From Belnapia sp. F-4-1 (GTDB taxonomy: Bacteria > Pseudomonadota > Alphaproteobacteria > Acetobacterales > Acetobacteraceae), in the NCBI RefSeq assembly GCF_000802185.1, contig NZ_KN676113.1, positions 1,080,372 to 1,144,371 on the forward strand: 64,000 nucleotides of DNA, in the 5' to 3' direction. Under the pieces are notes generated by a model, which saw nothing but the letters and a program-made list of their open reading frames with translations, searched no databases and was not told the origin of the DNA. The first letter of the stretch is position 1, and every line of letters begins with the position of its first letter. A program made the translations under genes and the position numbers. Positions 1 through 8,820 of the stretch are shown piece after piece.

Positions 1-216
1 GCGGTGGCGCCGGGCTCGATCGAATTCCCCGGCGGCTCCTGGGAGCAGCGGCGGACGAGCAATCCCGAGCTGTACAACTCGATCCTCGGCAGCATCCCCT
101 TCGGGCGGCTCGGTACGCCGGAGGAAGTGGCGAATGTCGCGCTGTTCCTGGCGAGCCCACTGGCCGGGTGGGTGACAGGGCAAACCGTCATCGTGGACGG
201 GGGCCAGATGTTGTGA
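1..216 (+). CDS. SDR family oxidoreductase, C-terminal end (partial)
   Basis: Only the last 71 or so codons lie in the window; the gene starts upstream of base 1. The visible part has the typical C-terminal end of short-chain dehydrogenases: a short loop with P-F-G-R-L-G-T-P-E-E-V-A-N, a helix leading to L-F-L-A-S, then the G-Q-T-V-I-V-D-G-G strand found at the end of nearly every classical SDR. The NAD(P)-binding glycine motif and the Tyr-Lys catalytic pair are outside the window, so substrate and cofactor cannot be judged. The stop TGA (214-216) overlaps the GTG start of the next gene, which suggests one transcript. SDR family assignment is firm, function unknown. Confidence 0.88.
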   Translation, partial: AVAPGSIEFPGGSWEQRRTSNPELYNSILGSIPFGRLGTPEEVANVALFLASPLAGWVTGQTVIVDGGQML

Positions 217-860
217 TCGAGGCGGGCCGCATTCTCGTCATCAACCCGAACTCCTCCGTCTCCTGCACGCAGGGGATCGCGGCGGCGCTGGAGCGCTTCG
301 GCGCGCTCGGGCGGTTCGAGGTGGTGCGGCTGGCGGAAGGGCCGCCGGCCATCGCCAGCTGGCGGGACTGGCATTCGGTCGCCGAGCCGCTCTGCCGGCT
401 GGTGGAACGGGAGGCGGCGGCGGCTTATGTGATCGCCTGCGTCTCGGACCCCGGGCTGGAGGCGGTGCGGGCGACGACGCGGCGCCCGGTGCTCGGGATG
501 TTCCGCAGCGCGGTCGCGGCGGCGATGACGCGGGCGGAGCGCTTCGGCGTCATCGGCTTCGTCGCGGCGAGCGAGGCGCGGCAGCGCATGGCGCTGCGGG
601 GGATGGGGGTGGAGGAGCGGCTGGCCGGCTGGATTCCGCTCGACCTGCCGATGGAGGTGCTGACCGACCCGGAAGTGCCGCGGGCGCGCATCCGTGAGGC
701 GGCGCGGGCGCTGGCGGCGACGGGAGCGGGCGCGATCGTGCTGGGCTGCACCGGCATGGCCGGGCATGTCGCCGCGGCGGAGGATGCCGCGGGGCTCCCG
801 GTGATCGAGCCCTGCGCGGCGGCCGGGGCGATGGCGCTGCTGGCCACCGCCCCGCAGTAG
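213..860 (+). CDS. Asp/Glu/hydantoin racemase family protein
   Basis: About 215 residues, the usual size for the hydantoin/Asp-Glu racemase superfamily. The N-terminus reads I-L-V-I-N-P-N-S-S, the signature opening of this group. Two cysteines occupy the expected catalytic positions, one in V-I-A-C-V-S-D-P-G-L and one in V-L-G-C-T-G-M-A near residue 180, as in two-base cofactor-independent racemases. I chose GTG at 213 because it overlaps the stop of the upstream SDR gene in a GTGA arrangement and places the conserved motif a few residues in. The in-frame ATG at 168 would lie inside the SDR gene. Members racemise hydantoins or amino acids; the substrate here cannot be told. The link to an SDR suggests a small catabolic operon. 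Confidence 0.85.
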   Translation: MIEAGRILVINPNSSVSCTQGIAAALERFGALGRFEVVRLAEGPPAIASWRDWHSVAEPLCRLVEREAAAAYVIACVSDPGLEAVRATTRRPVLGMFRSAVAAAMTRAERFGVIGFVAASEARQRMALRGMGVEERLAGWIPLDLPMEVLTDPEVPRARIREAARALAATGAGAIVLGCTGMAGHVAAAEDAAGLPVIEPCAAAGAMALLATAPQ

Positions 861-866
861 TCGAGG

Positions 867-1376
867 CTAGATGCCGGACTTCTGACCGCTGGTCTCGAGC
901 TGGATGTAGCGCTGGACCGTCTGCGGCAGGCTCTGGCCAACGAACTCAGCCATCTGCACCTCCTCCTGCAGGCTCTGCTGCAGCAGGCCGAGGCCCTCCT
1001 GGTCACCCGCCGCCTGCGCCATCTCCATGAGGGCGCGGTAGGACGCGATCTCGAAATGCTCGAAGGCGTAGTTGGCGAAGGTGTTCTTCAGGATCTCGTC
1101 CTGCATCGGGGCATGCGCCATGGCGGCGAGGTTGCCCATCAGCCCGGTGCCGAAATCCTTCAGCGCGGAGTGGCTGGTGCCGTGCCGCTCGAGAATCTGC
1201 TCCAGGCGCTGGGCCTGAACGCGGCTTTCCTCCACATGGGACTTCATGCGGGCCGCCATCTCGGGATAGTTCTCGATCCGCTCGATTTGGCGCTCGAGCA
1301 GTTGAACCGCCTGCGTCTCGAGGGCATGGGCGTTCTTGAGGCCGGTGATGTAGATGTCCTGGGCGCTGCTTGCCAT
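867..1376 (-). CDS. Ferritin-like DUF892/YciF family protein
   Basis: This 169-residue protein begins with the stress-associated YciF-type motif (residues about 5-30: D-I-Y-I-T-G-L-K-N-A-H-A-L-E, then Q-L-L-E-R-Q). It continues as a four-helix bundle with Glu and His residues at ferritin-like spacing (E-E-S-R, F-E-H-F-E, E-E-V-Q-M-A-E-F). The length matches the family. The start at 1376 follows GGAG on the minus strand at good spacing; an in-frame start nine codons upstream lacks this. YciF proteins are cytoplasmic, often induced by osmotic or general stress, and may bind a di-iron centre. It is convergent with the racemase gene, with only six bases between the two stop codons. Role in the cell is unknown. 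Confidence 0.88.
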   Translation of the reverse strand: MASSAQDIYITGLKNAHALETQAVQLLERQIERIENYPEMAARMKSHVEESRVQAQRLEQILERHGTSHSALKDFGTGLMGNLAAMAHAPMQDEILKNTFANYAFEHFEIASYRALMEMAQAAGDQEGLGLLQQSLQEEVQMAEFVGQSLPQTVQRYIQLETSGQKSGI

Positions 1377-1525
1377 GGAGTGTCTCCTGTGTTTCCTGCG
1401 CAAGGAACAGCGCCGGGCGGGGGGCGGTTCCCAGGGCGGGCGGACCGTTCCGGCGGCATGCGCCAGCGCCCGGGAACGCGGGGCGGGGCTATGGCGCTTT
1501 GCCGGCCATGGAAAAGGACAGCCCG

Positions 1526-1996
1526 ATGCGCTGGGACGCGACGACTACCGACGCCAAGCCGCCACGCTTCGTGCCGGCGCCGCTCACCACGGCGATAGGC
1601 CGGGGCGTCCGCAACCGCTGCCCCTATTGCGGCGTCGGCCGGGTCTTCGCCGGCTACCTGACGCTGGTGCCGGAATGCAGCAACTGCCACGCGCCGCTCG
1701 CCCGGCTGCGGGCCGACGACGCGCCGCCCTACTTCACCATCTTCCTCGTCGGCCACCTGCTGGTGCCGCCGGTATTCTGGGTGGAGAAGGCCTACGAGCC
1801 CCCCATGTGGATCCACATGGTCGTCTGGTTGCCTCTCTTCACCATCCTCTGCATCCTGATGCTGCGGCCCATCAAGGGCGCGGTGGTGGGGTGGATGAGC
1901 ACGCTCGGCATCGTTTCGGTGGAGGATGATGAGGACGAGGAGGCGCCGGCCGCGGCGGCGCCCCCGCTGCGCGGGCTGCCTGACCGGAATGCCTGA
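1526..1996 (+). CDS. DUF983 family membrane protein
   Basis: A 156-residue protein with a zinc-ribbon-like pair of CxxC motifs (R-C-P-Y-C-G near residue 27 and C-S-N-C-H near residue 45), followed by two hydrophobic segments separated by a short W-I-H-M loop and a very acidic tail (D-D-E-D-E-E). This arrangement is that of alphaproteobacterial DUF983 proteins. Some family members are encoded near cytochrome oxidase assembly genes, but that is not so here. I chose ATG at 1526 because AAGGA lies about eight bases upstream; the ATG at 1508 has no such site. The stop overlaps the start of the UPF0262 gene by eight bases, so the two are probably translated together. Inner-membrane location is inferred. 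Confidence 0.85.
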   Translation: MRWDATTTDAKPPRFVPAPLTTAIGRGVRNRCPYCGVGRVFAGYLTLVPECSNCHAPLARLRADDAPPYFTIFLVGHLLVPPVFWVEKAYEPPMWIHMVVWLPLFTILCILMLRPIKGAVVGWMSTLGIVSVEDDEDEEAPAAAAPPLRGLPDRNA

Positions 1997-2474
1997 AGCG
2001 GAGCCCCCGGAACGGCGGATCGCCCGGCTGGAGCTGCCGGATGCCAGCCCCCTCCCCTCGGCCTATGCCGAGGCGGATCGCAGGCAGGCGGTGCAGGACC
2101 TGCTGGCCGGCAACAGCTTCGACCCGCTCGGCGTGCCGGGCGGGCCCTTCGTGCTATATCTCTGCGTGCGGGACGGGCGGCTGGTCTTCGACATCCGCGA
2201 CGGGGCGGAGGAGCCGGTGCGTGCGGTGGCGCTGGCGCTCGGGCCTTTCCGGCGGCTCATCAAGGACTATCACCTGATCGTCCAAAGCCACGAGCAGGCC
2301 GTCACCGAGGGCGGGCACGAGGCGCGCATCCAGGCGATCGACATGGGCCGGCGCGGATTGCACAACGAGGGCGCGGCGCTGCTGGTGGAGCGGCTGGAGG
2401 GCCGCATCGGCCTCGATTTCGAGTCGGCGCGGCGGCTCTTCACCCTGGTCTGCGCGCTGCACCAGCGGATCTAG
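1989..2474 (+). CDS. UPF0262 family protein
   Basis: A soluble 161-residue protein matching the alphaproteobacterial UPF0262 family: the central F-R-R-L-I-K-D-Y-H-L-I-V-Q-S-H segment, then I-Q-A-I-D-M-G-R-R-G-L-H-N-E-G and L-F-T-L-V-C-A-L-H at the end are characteristic. The family has no established biochemical function. The start ATG at 1989 lies inside the last codons of the DUF983 gene, eight bases before its end, which indicates translational coupling. An upstream in-frame ATG at 1926 would add an arginine-rich stretch that is just the DUF983 acidic tail read out of frame. mtnA follows 15 bases downstream on the same strand. Confidence 0.88.
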   Translation: MPEAEPPERRIARLELPDASPLPSAYAEADRRQAVQDLLAGNSFDPLGVPGGPFVLYLCVRDGRLVFDIRDGAEEPVRAVALALGPFRRLIKDYHLIVQSHEQAVTEGGHEARIQAIDMGRRGLHNEGAALLVERLEGRIGLDFESARRLFTLVCALHQRI

Positions 2475-2489
2475 CGAGCACACTCATTC

Positions 2490-3578
<1,089 letters not shown>

Positions 3579-3699
3579 AAACCCGGCCCCTTCGTTTCAT
3601 CCAGCCCTGGCTGAATTGTAGCCGACCTGAAACCTGAGCATCATCCTCAGGCTATACGGCGACGGCATGGTCCGCCGCCGCATGGCTTGGGGGTGTTTG

Positions 3700-5238
3700 A
3701 TGATGAGTAAGGCCCGAATTCTGGCGGCCGGAAGTGTTTTCCTTGCCATGGCGGCGCCGCCCGCGCTGGCGCAGGATGCCGCCCGGATGGAAGTGATCGA
3801 GCGGCAGATCCGGTCGCTGCAGGGCGAGCTGACCCGCATGCGGCGCGACATGCAGGCGCGCGAGACCGAAACCCGCGCGGCCAAGCAGGACGCCGCCCAG
3901 GCCCGCTCCGAAGCGCAGGCCGCGCAGCGTCAGGTCGAGACCACGCAGCGCCAGGTCGAGGCCGCGCCGCGCGTCACCGCGCAGGCGCCGGCCGACCAGG
4001 TACGCATCACCTTCCCGAGCAACCGGCCGACCATCAGCTCCGCCGATGGCCGGTTCAGCGCCTATCTGGGCGCGCAATTCCAGTACGACATCGGCGGCGC
4101 GTTCCAGGGCGACCGCACCGCGGGAGCGCCGCGGCTCAACTCCTTCGGCGAGAACCTCCGCCGCGGCCGGCTGTTCTTCGGCTTCAAGTACGACGACCTG
4201 CTGCTGAGCGTGACCCCCGATTTCGGCGGCTCGCCGGACGGCACGCCCTCGCTCTACGAGGCCAACCTCACCTGGACGCCGCTCCGGCCGCTGGCGCTGA
4301 CGGTCGGCTACTACAAGCCCTATTACGGCCTGGCCGACTCCATGAGCTCGAACGACTTCCTGTTCCTCGAACGGCCGAGCATCATGGAGATCGCCCGCAA
4401 CATCGTGGCCGGCGACAGCCGTGCCTCGCTGGGCGGGCGCTGGGCGGCGAGCCGCTGGTTTGCCTCCGGCTACTTCACCGGCGACGTCGCCGGCTCGAAC
4501 AGCACCAACCAGGCCACCAGCGGGCAGACCGGCTTCATCGGCCGCGTGGCCGGCCGGCCCTATACCGATGCCGACACCGACCTGCATCTCGGCCTCACCG
4601 GCTCCTACGCCTTCGACCTGCGGCGGCAGGCGGACGGCCAGACGCTCCGCCTGCGCGACCGGCCGGAATGGCGCGCCGGCGATCCTTCCACGCGGCTGAT
4701 CGATACCGGGAATCTGGCGGCCGACAATGCCAGCACCTGGGGCCCCGAGTTCGGCGTGCGCTGGCGCAACTTCATGCTGCAGGGCGAGTACCAGCAGATC
4801 AACGTTTCGCAGGCCCAGGCCACCGGCGCGTCGCGGCCCGACCTGACCTTCAATGGCGGCTATGTCGAGGCGAGTTGGGTCATGACCGGCGAGCCACGGC
4901 GCTACAGCACCTCCTCCGCCGCCTTCGGCCGGCCCAGTCCGCGTCACCCCTTCAGCCTGAAGGAAGGCGGCTGGGGCGCCTGGGAGCTGATGGCCCGCTA
5001 CAGCGTCGCCGACCTGAACGACAAGGTGACGCGCGGCACGGCGGCCTCCGCGACGGGCGGCGTCTATGGCGGCCGGCAGGAGACGGTGGGCCTGGGCCTG
5101 TCCTGGTACCCGACCAACTTCCTGCGCTTCATGCTCGATTGGAACATCGTCAACGTGGACCGGTTGAACGCCGCAGGTACCCAGCAGATCGGCGACCGCT
5201 TCCACACGATCGGGCTGCGGTCCCAGATGGCGTTCTGA
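3700..5238 (+). CDS. OprO/OprP-type phosphate-selective porin
   Basis: About 512 residues. The N-terminus is a clear signal peptide (M-S-K-A-R followed by a hydrophobic run and A-L-A-Q), then a heptad-rich segment (residues about 30-80, rich in Gln, Arg and Glu) likely to form a periplasmic coiled coil. The rest is aromatic-girdled beta-barrel sequence with G-Y-Y-K-P-Y-Y-G-L and R-A-S-L-G-G-R-W strands and a terminal phenylalanine, the outer-membrane assembly signal. This is the layout of the OprP/OprO porin family. I chose ATG 3700 because earlier ATGs put charged residues before the signal peptide; 3703 is equally possible. No Pho box was recognised, so phosphate specificity is assumed from family only. 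Confidence 0.88.
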   Translation: MMSKARILAAGSVFLAMAAPPALAQDAARMEVIERQIRSLQGELTRMRRDMQARETETRAAKQDAAQARSEAQAAQRQVETTQRQVEAAPRVTAQAPADQVRITFPSNRPTISSADGRFSAYLGAQFQYDIGGAFQGDRTAGAPRLNSFGENLRRGRLFFGFKYDDLLLSVTPDFGGSPDGTPSLYEANLTWTPLRPLALTVGYYKPYYGLADSMSSNDFLFLERPSIMEIARNIVAGDSRASLGGRWAASRWFASGYFTGDVAGSNSTNQATSGQTGFIGRVAGRPYTDADTDLHLGLTGSYAFDLRRQADGQTLRLRDRPEWRAGDPSTRLIDTGNLAADNASTWGPEFGVRWRNFMLQGEYQQINVSQAQATGASRPDLTFNGGYVEASWVMTGEPRRYSTSSAAFGRPSPRHPFSLKEGGWGAWELMARYSVADLNDKVTRGTAASATGGVYGGRQETVGLGLSWYPTNFLRFMLDWNIVNVDRLNAAGTQQIGDRFHTIGLRSQMAF

Positions 5239-5265
5239 GCCGCGCCGCGACGGCCCTGCAGCAAA

Positions 5266-5295
5266 CTCCGATCAGGTTGAATCACCTGGTCGGAG
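5266..5295. terminator. Stem-loop after the porin gene
   Basis: Two 12-base arms (5266-5277 and 5284-5295) pair with one mismatch around a six-base loop. The structure starts 27 bases after the porin stop. There is no U run on either strand, so it is either a U-less terminator, a 3' end stabiliser or an extragenic palindrome. Confidence 0.5.
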
Positions 5296-5322
5296 GCATT
5301 TGCTCGTCACACCAACAAGCGG

Positions 5323-5360
5323 GAGCGGGTTCCGTGAGCCGGCGCGAACGGAAACCGCTC
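5323..5360. terminator. Second stem-loop between convergent genes, ending at the IS target
   Basis: Thirteen-base arms at 5323-5335 and 5348-5360 pair with one mismatch around a 12-base loop. The right arm ends at the C of the CTAG that borders the insertion sequence. Before insertion this structure stood between the porin gene and the small convergent membrane-protein gene now at 6810-7043, so it may have ended both transcripts. No U run is present. Confidence 0.45.
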
Positions 5361-5363
5361 TAG

Positions 5364-5377
5364 CAGCCTGTCGGATT
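5364..5377 (+). repeat. Left terminal inverted repeat of the IS1182-type element
   Basis: Starts CAGCCTGTCGGATT directly after the CTAG at 5360-5363. It pairs with the right repeat at 6796-6809 with a single mismatch at the fifth base. Confidence 0.8.
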
Positions 5378-5411
5378 TGCACTTGGTGTCAGGCCGAGGG
5401 TTGAGGCGCGA

Positions 5412-6761
5412 TCAGGCTGCGAGCCGCAGGTTGTGGAGCCTGCGGCAGTTGTAGGCGAGGGCGACGAGGGTCCACTCGCTGGTGACCTTGGCGAGGCCGC
5501 GGAGGTGGAAGCGGGTGAAGCCGAGGGCTGACTTGATGGTGCCGAAGACGGGCTCGACGGTCTGCTTGCGACGGGCGTAGCGGGCTTTGGCATTAGGGGT
5601 TTCGAGCTTGGCCACCATGGCGAGGCGCCAGGGCTCGGTGATGCGGCGTGGCGTCCTGGGCTGGGGTGGCGGCCGGAAGTCGTAGGCGCGGTGCGGCTGG
5701 GTCCGGCCGATGGCGACCAGCGGCTCGATCCCGTGCGCCTCGAGGGCGGCAACTGCCTCGCCTGAGGCGAAGCCGGTGTCGGCGAGGACGGTCTGTGGCA
5801 GGCCGATGCCGCCCTCCATGCCGAGGATGGTTGCGGCAAAGCTCGGCGCATCGGCCGAGGTGGCGACGACGCCGGTGGCGAGGATCAGCTGCGAGCCCTC
5901 GGCGCAGACCACAGCCTGGGCGTTGTAGGCCTGGCGGTACTCATGGGCGTCGGAGCGGCGCATCAGCGCGCTGTCGGGGTCGGTGAGGTTGGACTGCCGC
6001 TCGGGCGGCGGATCGTCCTTGGGCGGCTTGGGCGGGCGGCCCCGCCGGCCCGTCTTGGCCTCGTAGGCGGCGCGCTTGGCGTCATACTCGGGTCGGGCGG
6101 CCTCGGCTTCGGCACGGGCCTCGGCCTCCAGCCGGGCGCAGGCGGCATCGAGCTTGGCCTTGAGCGCCTCGCGCCTGGCGATCTCAGCGGGCAGCGCCTG
6201 CGGGTCGGGCTGGGCCTCAGCGTCGGCCGCCTCGGCGCGGTTGGTCAGGTCGGTGATGTCGGCAGCGAGCCTGACGCGCAGCGCCTTGGCGCGGTCATAC
6301 CGCACCGAGCGGATCTTGGAGGCGTTGGCGTCGAGCTTGGTGCCGTCGATCGAAACCGTCCCGAGCCGCAGCAGGCCGCTCTCGCGCGCCAGCAGCAGCA
6401 CCTGCAGGAAGGCCGCCTCGAAGGCAGCGCGGTTGGCCCGGCGGAAGGCGGCAATGGTGTCGTGGTCGGGGTGCAGGTTCGCCGCCACGTAGCGCACCCC
6501 AATGTCGCGGTGGGTCGCCCGCTCGATCCGCCGCGAGGAGAAGATGCCGTTCGCATAGCAGTAGATCAGCAGCGCCAGCAGCAGGCGCGGGTGATACTGC
6601 GCCTTGCCGCCCGGGATCGGCCGCACCGCAAAGGCGCCGAGCGGCACCCGGTCCACCGCCGCCACTACGAAGTGCGCCACGTCGTCCGCCGGCAACCAGT
6701 CCTTGGCATCCGGCGGCAGCAGAAAGGCCTGCTCGCGGCTGAACGGAATGAACCCTGTCAT
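5412..6761 (-). CDS. IS1182 family transposase
   Basis: A 449-residue DDE transposase. The N-terminal part reads M-T-G-F-I-P-F-S-R-E-Q-A-F-L-L-P-P, then the helical L-L-A-L-L-I-Y-C-Y-A-N-G-I-F-S-S-R domain typical of IS1182. The catalytic core shows V-S-I-D-G-T-K-L-D-A-N-A-S (first Asp), V-L-A-D-T-G-F-A-S-G (second Asp) and the R-R-K-Q-T-V-E-P-V-F-G-T-I-K block with the final Glu. An Ala/Glu-rich insertion between the first two acidic residues (about residues 170-260) is usual for the family. The frame is intact from 49 bases inside the right end to 48 bases inside the left end. Expression is presumably from a weak promoter inside the right end; none was confirmed. Confidence 0.93.
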   Translation of the reverse strand: MTGFIPFSREQAFLLPPDAKDWLPADDVAHFVVAAVDRVPLGAFAVRPIPGGKAQYHPRLLLALLIYCYANGIFSSRRIERATHRDIGVRYVAANLHPDHDTIAAFRRANRAAFEAAFLQVLLLARESGLLRLGTVSIDGTKLDANASKIRSVRYDRAKALRVRLAADITDLTNRAEAADAEAQPDPQALPAEIARREALKAKLDAACARLEAEARAEAEAARPEYDAKRAAYEAKTGRRGRPPKPPKDDPPPERQSNLTDPDSALMRRSDAHEYRQAYNAQAVVCAEGSQLILATGVVATSADAPSFAATILGMEGGIGLPQTVLADTGFASGEAVAALEAHGIEPLVAIGRTQPHRAYDFRPPPQPRTPRRITEPWRLAMVAKLETPNAKARYARRKQTVEPVFGTIKSALGFTRFHLRGLAKVTSEWTLVALAYNCRRLHNLRLAA

Positions 6762-6795
6762 GCCCGCCAGATTCGCCCATTTCAGGCCAGATGGG

Positions 6796-6809
6796 AATCC
6801 GACAAGCTG
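6796..6809 (-). repeat. Right terminal inverted repeat of the IS1182-type element
   Basis: Read on the minus strand it begins CAGCTTGTCGGATT, next to the CTAG at 6810-6813. It differs from the left repeat at one position. Confidence 0.8.
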
Positions 6810-7043
6810 CTAGCGGCCGTAGAGGGCCGGGACCGGGTGGCGATCCCGGCTGGTGCGCTCCAGCACCATCAGCCCCGCTATCAGCATGCCGCCGGCGCCG
6901 CAGGCGGCCCAGAAGGCGAGCATCGGCGGCACGCGGCCAGGGGTGAAGGCGTCGGACAGCAGCAGGGCGACCAGGGCCGAGATGATCGCCAGGGAGGCGC
7001 CGATCAGGCTGCAAGCGATCCGTTGCATGCGGGGATGCTCCAT
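6810..7043 (-). CDS. Small two-helix membrane protein, unknown function
   Basis: A 77-residue protein with two hydrophobic segments (about residues 8-32, I-A-C-S-L-I-G-A-S-L-A-I-I-S-A, and 40-62, M-L-A-F-W-A-A-C-G-A-G-G-M) linked by a short loop, ending in a basic tail. I do not recognise a family. The stop codon TAG is made by the CTAG that forms the border of the insertion sequence. Because the same CTAG would have been present before insertion, the reading frame is intact and not truncated. A start at 7028 is also possible. Coding potential is plausible from the hydrophobic pattern but not certain. Confidence 0.5.
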   Translation of the reverse strand: MEHPRMQRIACSLIGASLAIISALVALLLSDAFTPGRVPPMLAFWAACGAGGMLIAGLMVLERTSRDRHPVPALYGR

Positions 7044-7200
7044 TCATCGATGGGCCAGGCGGCCCGTGCAGTCATAAGAACACCCGGGCCTTGGCAGCTT
7101 CTGGCCGGTGGTGGGGCGATTTCGTGGCAAGGCCCCCGGTTGCGCTGCAGCATGGAATGCGGGATCGTACCGGCCTCGCCTGCCGGGAGCCCCCTCGCCC

Positions 7201-8067
7201 ATGATCCGTGCCCTTTTCGCCGCCCTGATGGGCGCCGGCCTGCTCGCCGCGCCGGCCCTTGCCCAGACCACCGTCGGGGCGCCTGCCGGCGGCCAGCCGC
7301 CGCTGCGCTGCGCGGTGGACGGCACCTTCGCGCCGCATGCCTTCCCGAGCCTCCAGGGCGGGGTGCAGGGCTTCCAGATCGACCTGTTCGACGCCGTGGC
7401 GAAGCGGCTGGGGCGGCAGCTCGTCATCGACAGCGCCAGCTTCTCCGGCCTCATCCCGGCGATGAATGCGGGGCGCTACGACTTCCTCTGCGCGCCGACG
7501 ACGGTGACGCCGGAGCGCGCCCAGAGCCTGCTCTTCACCGAGGGCTATCTCTGGACCGAGCTGCAATTCGGCATCAAGCGCGGCACCACGCCGATCCGTT
7601 CGGAGGAGGATCTGCGCGGCAAGACGATCAGCGTGAACAAGGGCACGCCCTACGAGCAATGGGTGCGCAACAACGCCGAACGGCTGGGGCTGACGCTGCT
7701 CGCCTTCGACAGCCAGCCGGATGCGGTGCAGGCGGTGCTGCAAGGCCGGGCCTATGCCAACCTTTCGGGCAACACGGTCGTCAAGTACTCGGCCTCGCGC
7801 ACGCCGCAATTCATCGCCGACTTCGTGCTGCCGGGCACGCGCTTCCACTGGGGGACGCCGGTGCGGCAGGACAACACGGCAATGCGGGCGCAGCTGGAAG
7901 AGGCGATCGAGTGCCTCAAGAAGGACGGCACCGTCGCCCGGCTCTCCGAGAAGTGGTTCGGCGCGGCGCCGAAGCCAGATGATGCGGAGCGCGTCAGCTT
8001 CCCCGGCTACGGCCCGCCCGACCTGCCGGGCTACGACGCGACCCCGGTGCGCGCGGCCTGCGGCTGA
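7201..8067 (+). CDS. Amino acid ABC transporter substrate-binding protein (family 3)
   Basis: A 288-residue periplasmic protein. Residues 1-22 form a signal peptide ending A-L-A-Q. The mature part has family-3 binding features: [15 protein letters not shown] near residue 60, then [12 protein letters not shown] and a C-terminal lobe with [14 protein letters not shown]. Such proteins capture polar or charged amino acids for an ABC importer. The start at 7201 puts the signal peptide at the N-terminus; upstream in-frame codons are not signal-like. It is the first gene of a four-gene rightward operon with the ATPase two bases downstream. The exact amino acid cannot be predicted. Confidence 0.92.
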   Translation: MIRALFAALMGAGLLAAPALAQTTVGAPAGGQPPLRCAVDGTFAPHAFPSLQGGVQGFQIDLFDAVAKRLGRQLVIDSASFSGLIPAMNAGRYDFLCAPTTVTPERAQSLLFTEGYLWTELQFGIKRGTTPIRSEEDLRGKTISVNKGTPYEQWVRNNAERLGLTLLAFDSQPDAVQAVLQGRAYANLSGNTVVKYSASRTPQFIADFVLPGTRFHWGTPVRQDNTAMRAQLEEAIECLKKDGTVARLSEKWFGAAPKPDDAERVSFPGYGPPDLPGYDATPVRAACG

Positions 8068-8069
8068 CC

Positions 8070-8819
8070 ATGCCGGCACAAAGGGGCGCCATCGTCGAGG
8101 CGCGCGGCATCCACAAGCATTTCGGCGGCCTGCACGTGCTGAAGGGCGTCGATCTCGCGGTGCGGGAGCGCGAGCTGGTCTTCGTCATCGGTCCGAGCGG
8201 CTCGGGGAAGTCGACGCTGCTGCGCTGCCTCAACCGGCTCGAGGAGCCGAGCGACGGCAGCATCACCGTGGACGGGATCGACATGCTCGACCGCCGCACC
8301 GACATCAACAAGGCCCGTCAGCGGATCGGGATGGTGTTCCAGTCCTTCAACCTCTACCCGCACATGACGGCGCTCGGGAATGTCGCGCTGGCGCTGCGCC
8401 GGGTGCAGGGCATGTCGCGCGCGGCGGCGGAGGCCAAGGCGCGGCAGGCGCTGGAACGGGTGCACCTGGCCGACCGGTCCGGGCACTATCCGGGGCAGCT
8501 TTCGGGCGGGCAGCAGCAGCGCGTCGCCATCGCGCGGGCCATCGCGCTCGAGCCGCGGGTGATGCTGTTCGACGAGCCGACCTCGGCGCTCGACCCGGAG
8601 CTGGTCGGCGGCGTGCTGGCCGCGATGCGCGAGCTGCGCGAGAGCGGCATGACCATGGTCGTCGTCAGCCACGAGATGGGCTTCGCCCGCGCGGCGGCGG
8701 ACCGCGTGGTGTTCATGGATGGCGGGCGCATCGTCGAGGAGGGGCCGCCCGAGGCGATCTTCGGCAACCCGCAGCAGGAGCGGACGCGCGCCTTCATCGG
8801 CCAGATCACCCGCCACTAG
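8070..8819 (+). CDS. Amino acid ABC transporter ATP-binding protein
   Basis: A 249-residue GlnQ/HisP-type ATPase. Visible motifs are Walker [10 protein letters not shown] near residue 40, the Q loop in [11 protein letters not shown], the signature L-S-G-G-Q-Q-Q-R, Walker [15 protein letters not shown] and the H-loop V-V-S-H-E-M-G-F. It powers import through the two permeases that follow. The start lies two bases after the binding-protein stop, so the genes are cotranscribed. All catalytic residues are present. Confidence 0.95.
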   Translation: MPAQRGAIVEARGIHKHFGGLHVLKGVDLAVRERELVFVIGPSGSGKSTLLRCLNRLEEPSDGSITVDGIDMLDRRTDINKARQRIGMVFQSFNLYPHMTALGNVALALRRVQGMSRAAAEAKARQALERVHLADRSGHYPGQLSGGQQQRVAIARAIALEPRVMLFDEPTSALDPELVGGVLAAMRELRESGMTMVVVSHEMGFARAAADRVVFMDGGRIVEEGPPEAIFGNPQQERTRAFIGQITRH

Positions 8820-8820
8820 C

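Larger units (their letters stand above)
5364..6809. mobile_element. Insertion sequence of the IS1182 type, apparently complete
   Basis: The element is 1446 bases long and holds one full-length transposase gene on the minus strand. The ends are inverted: the first 14 bases from the left (from 5364) match the reverse complement of the right end (from 6809) with one mismatch. Both ends are bordered by CTAG (5360-5363 and 6810-6813), consistent with a 4-bp palindromic target duplication. The ends and the intact gene suggest a recent, possibly active copy. Assignment to IS1182 rests on the transposase sequence; the exact ISfinder name is unknown to me. Confidence 0.85.

Noticed and set aside
3602-3651. 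Small palindromes after mtnA as a terminator
   Set aside because: The two stems are only five and six bases and lack a U run, so the support is too weak to list.
5943-7982. A 679-codon open frame on the plus strand
   Set aside because: It crosses the antisense of the transposase, the IS end and the binding-protein gene in a wrong frame. No protein could be meaningful across these borders.
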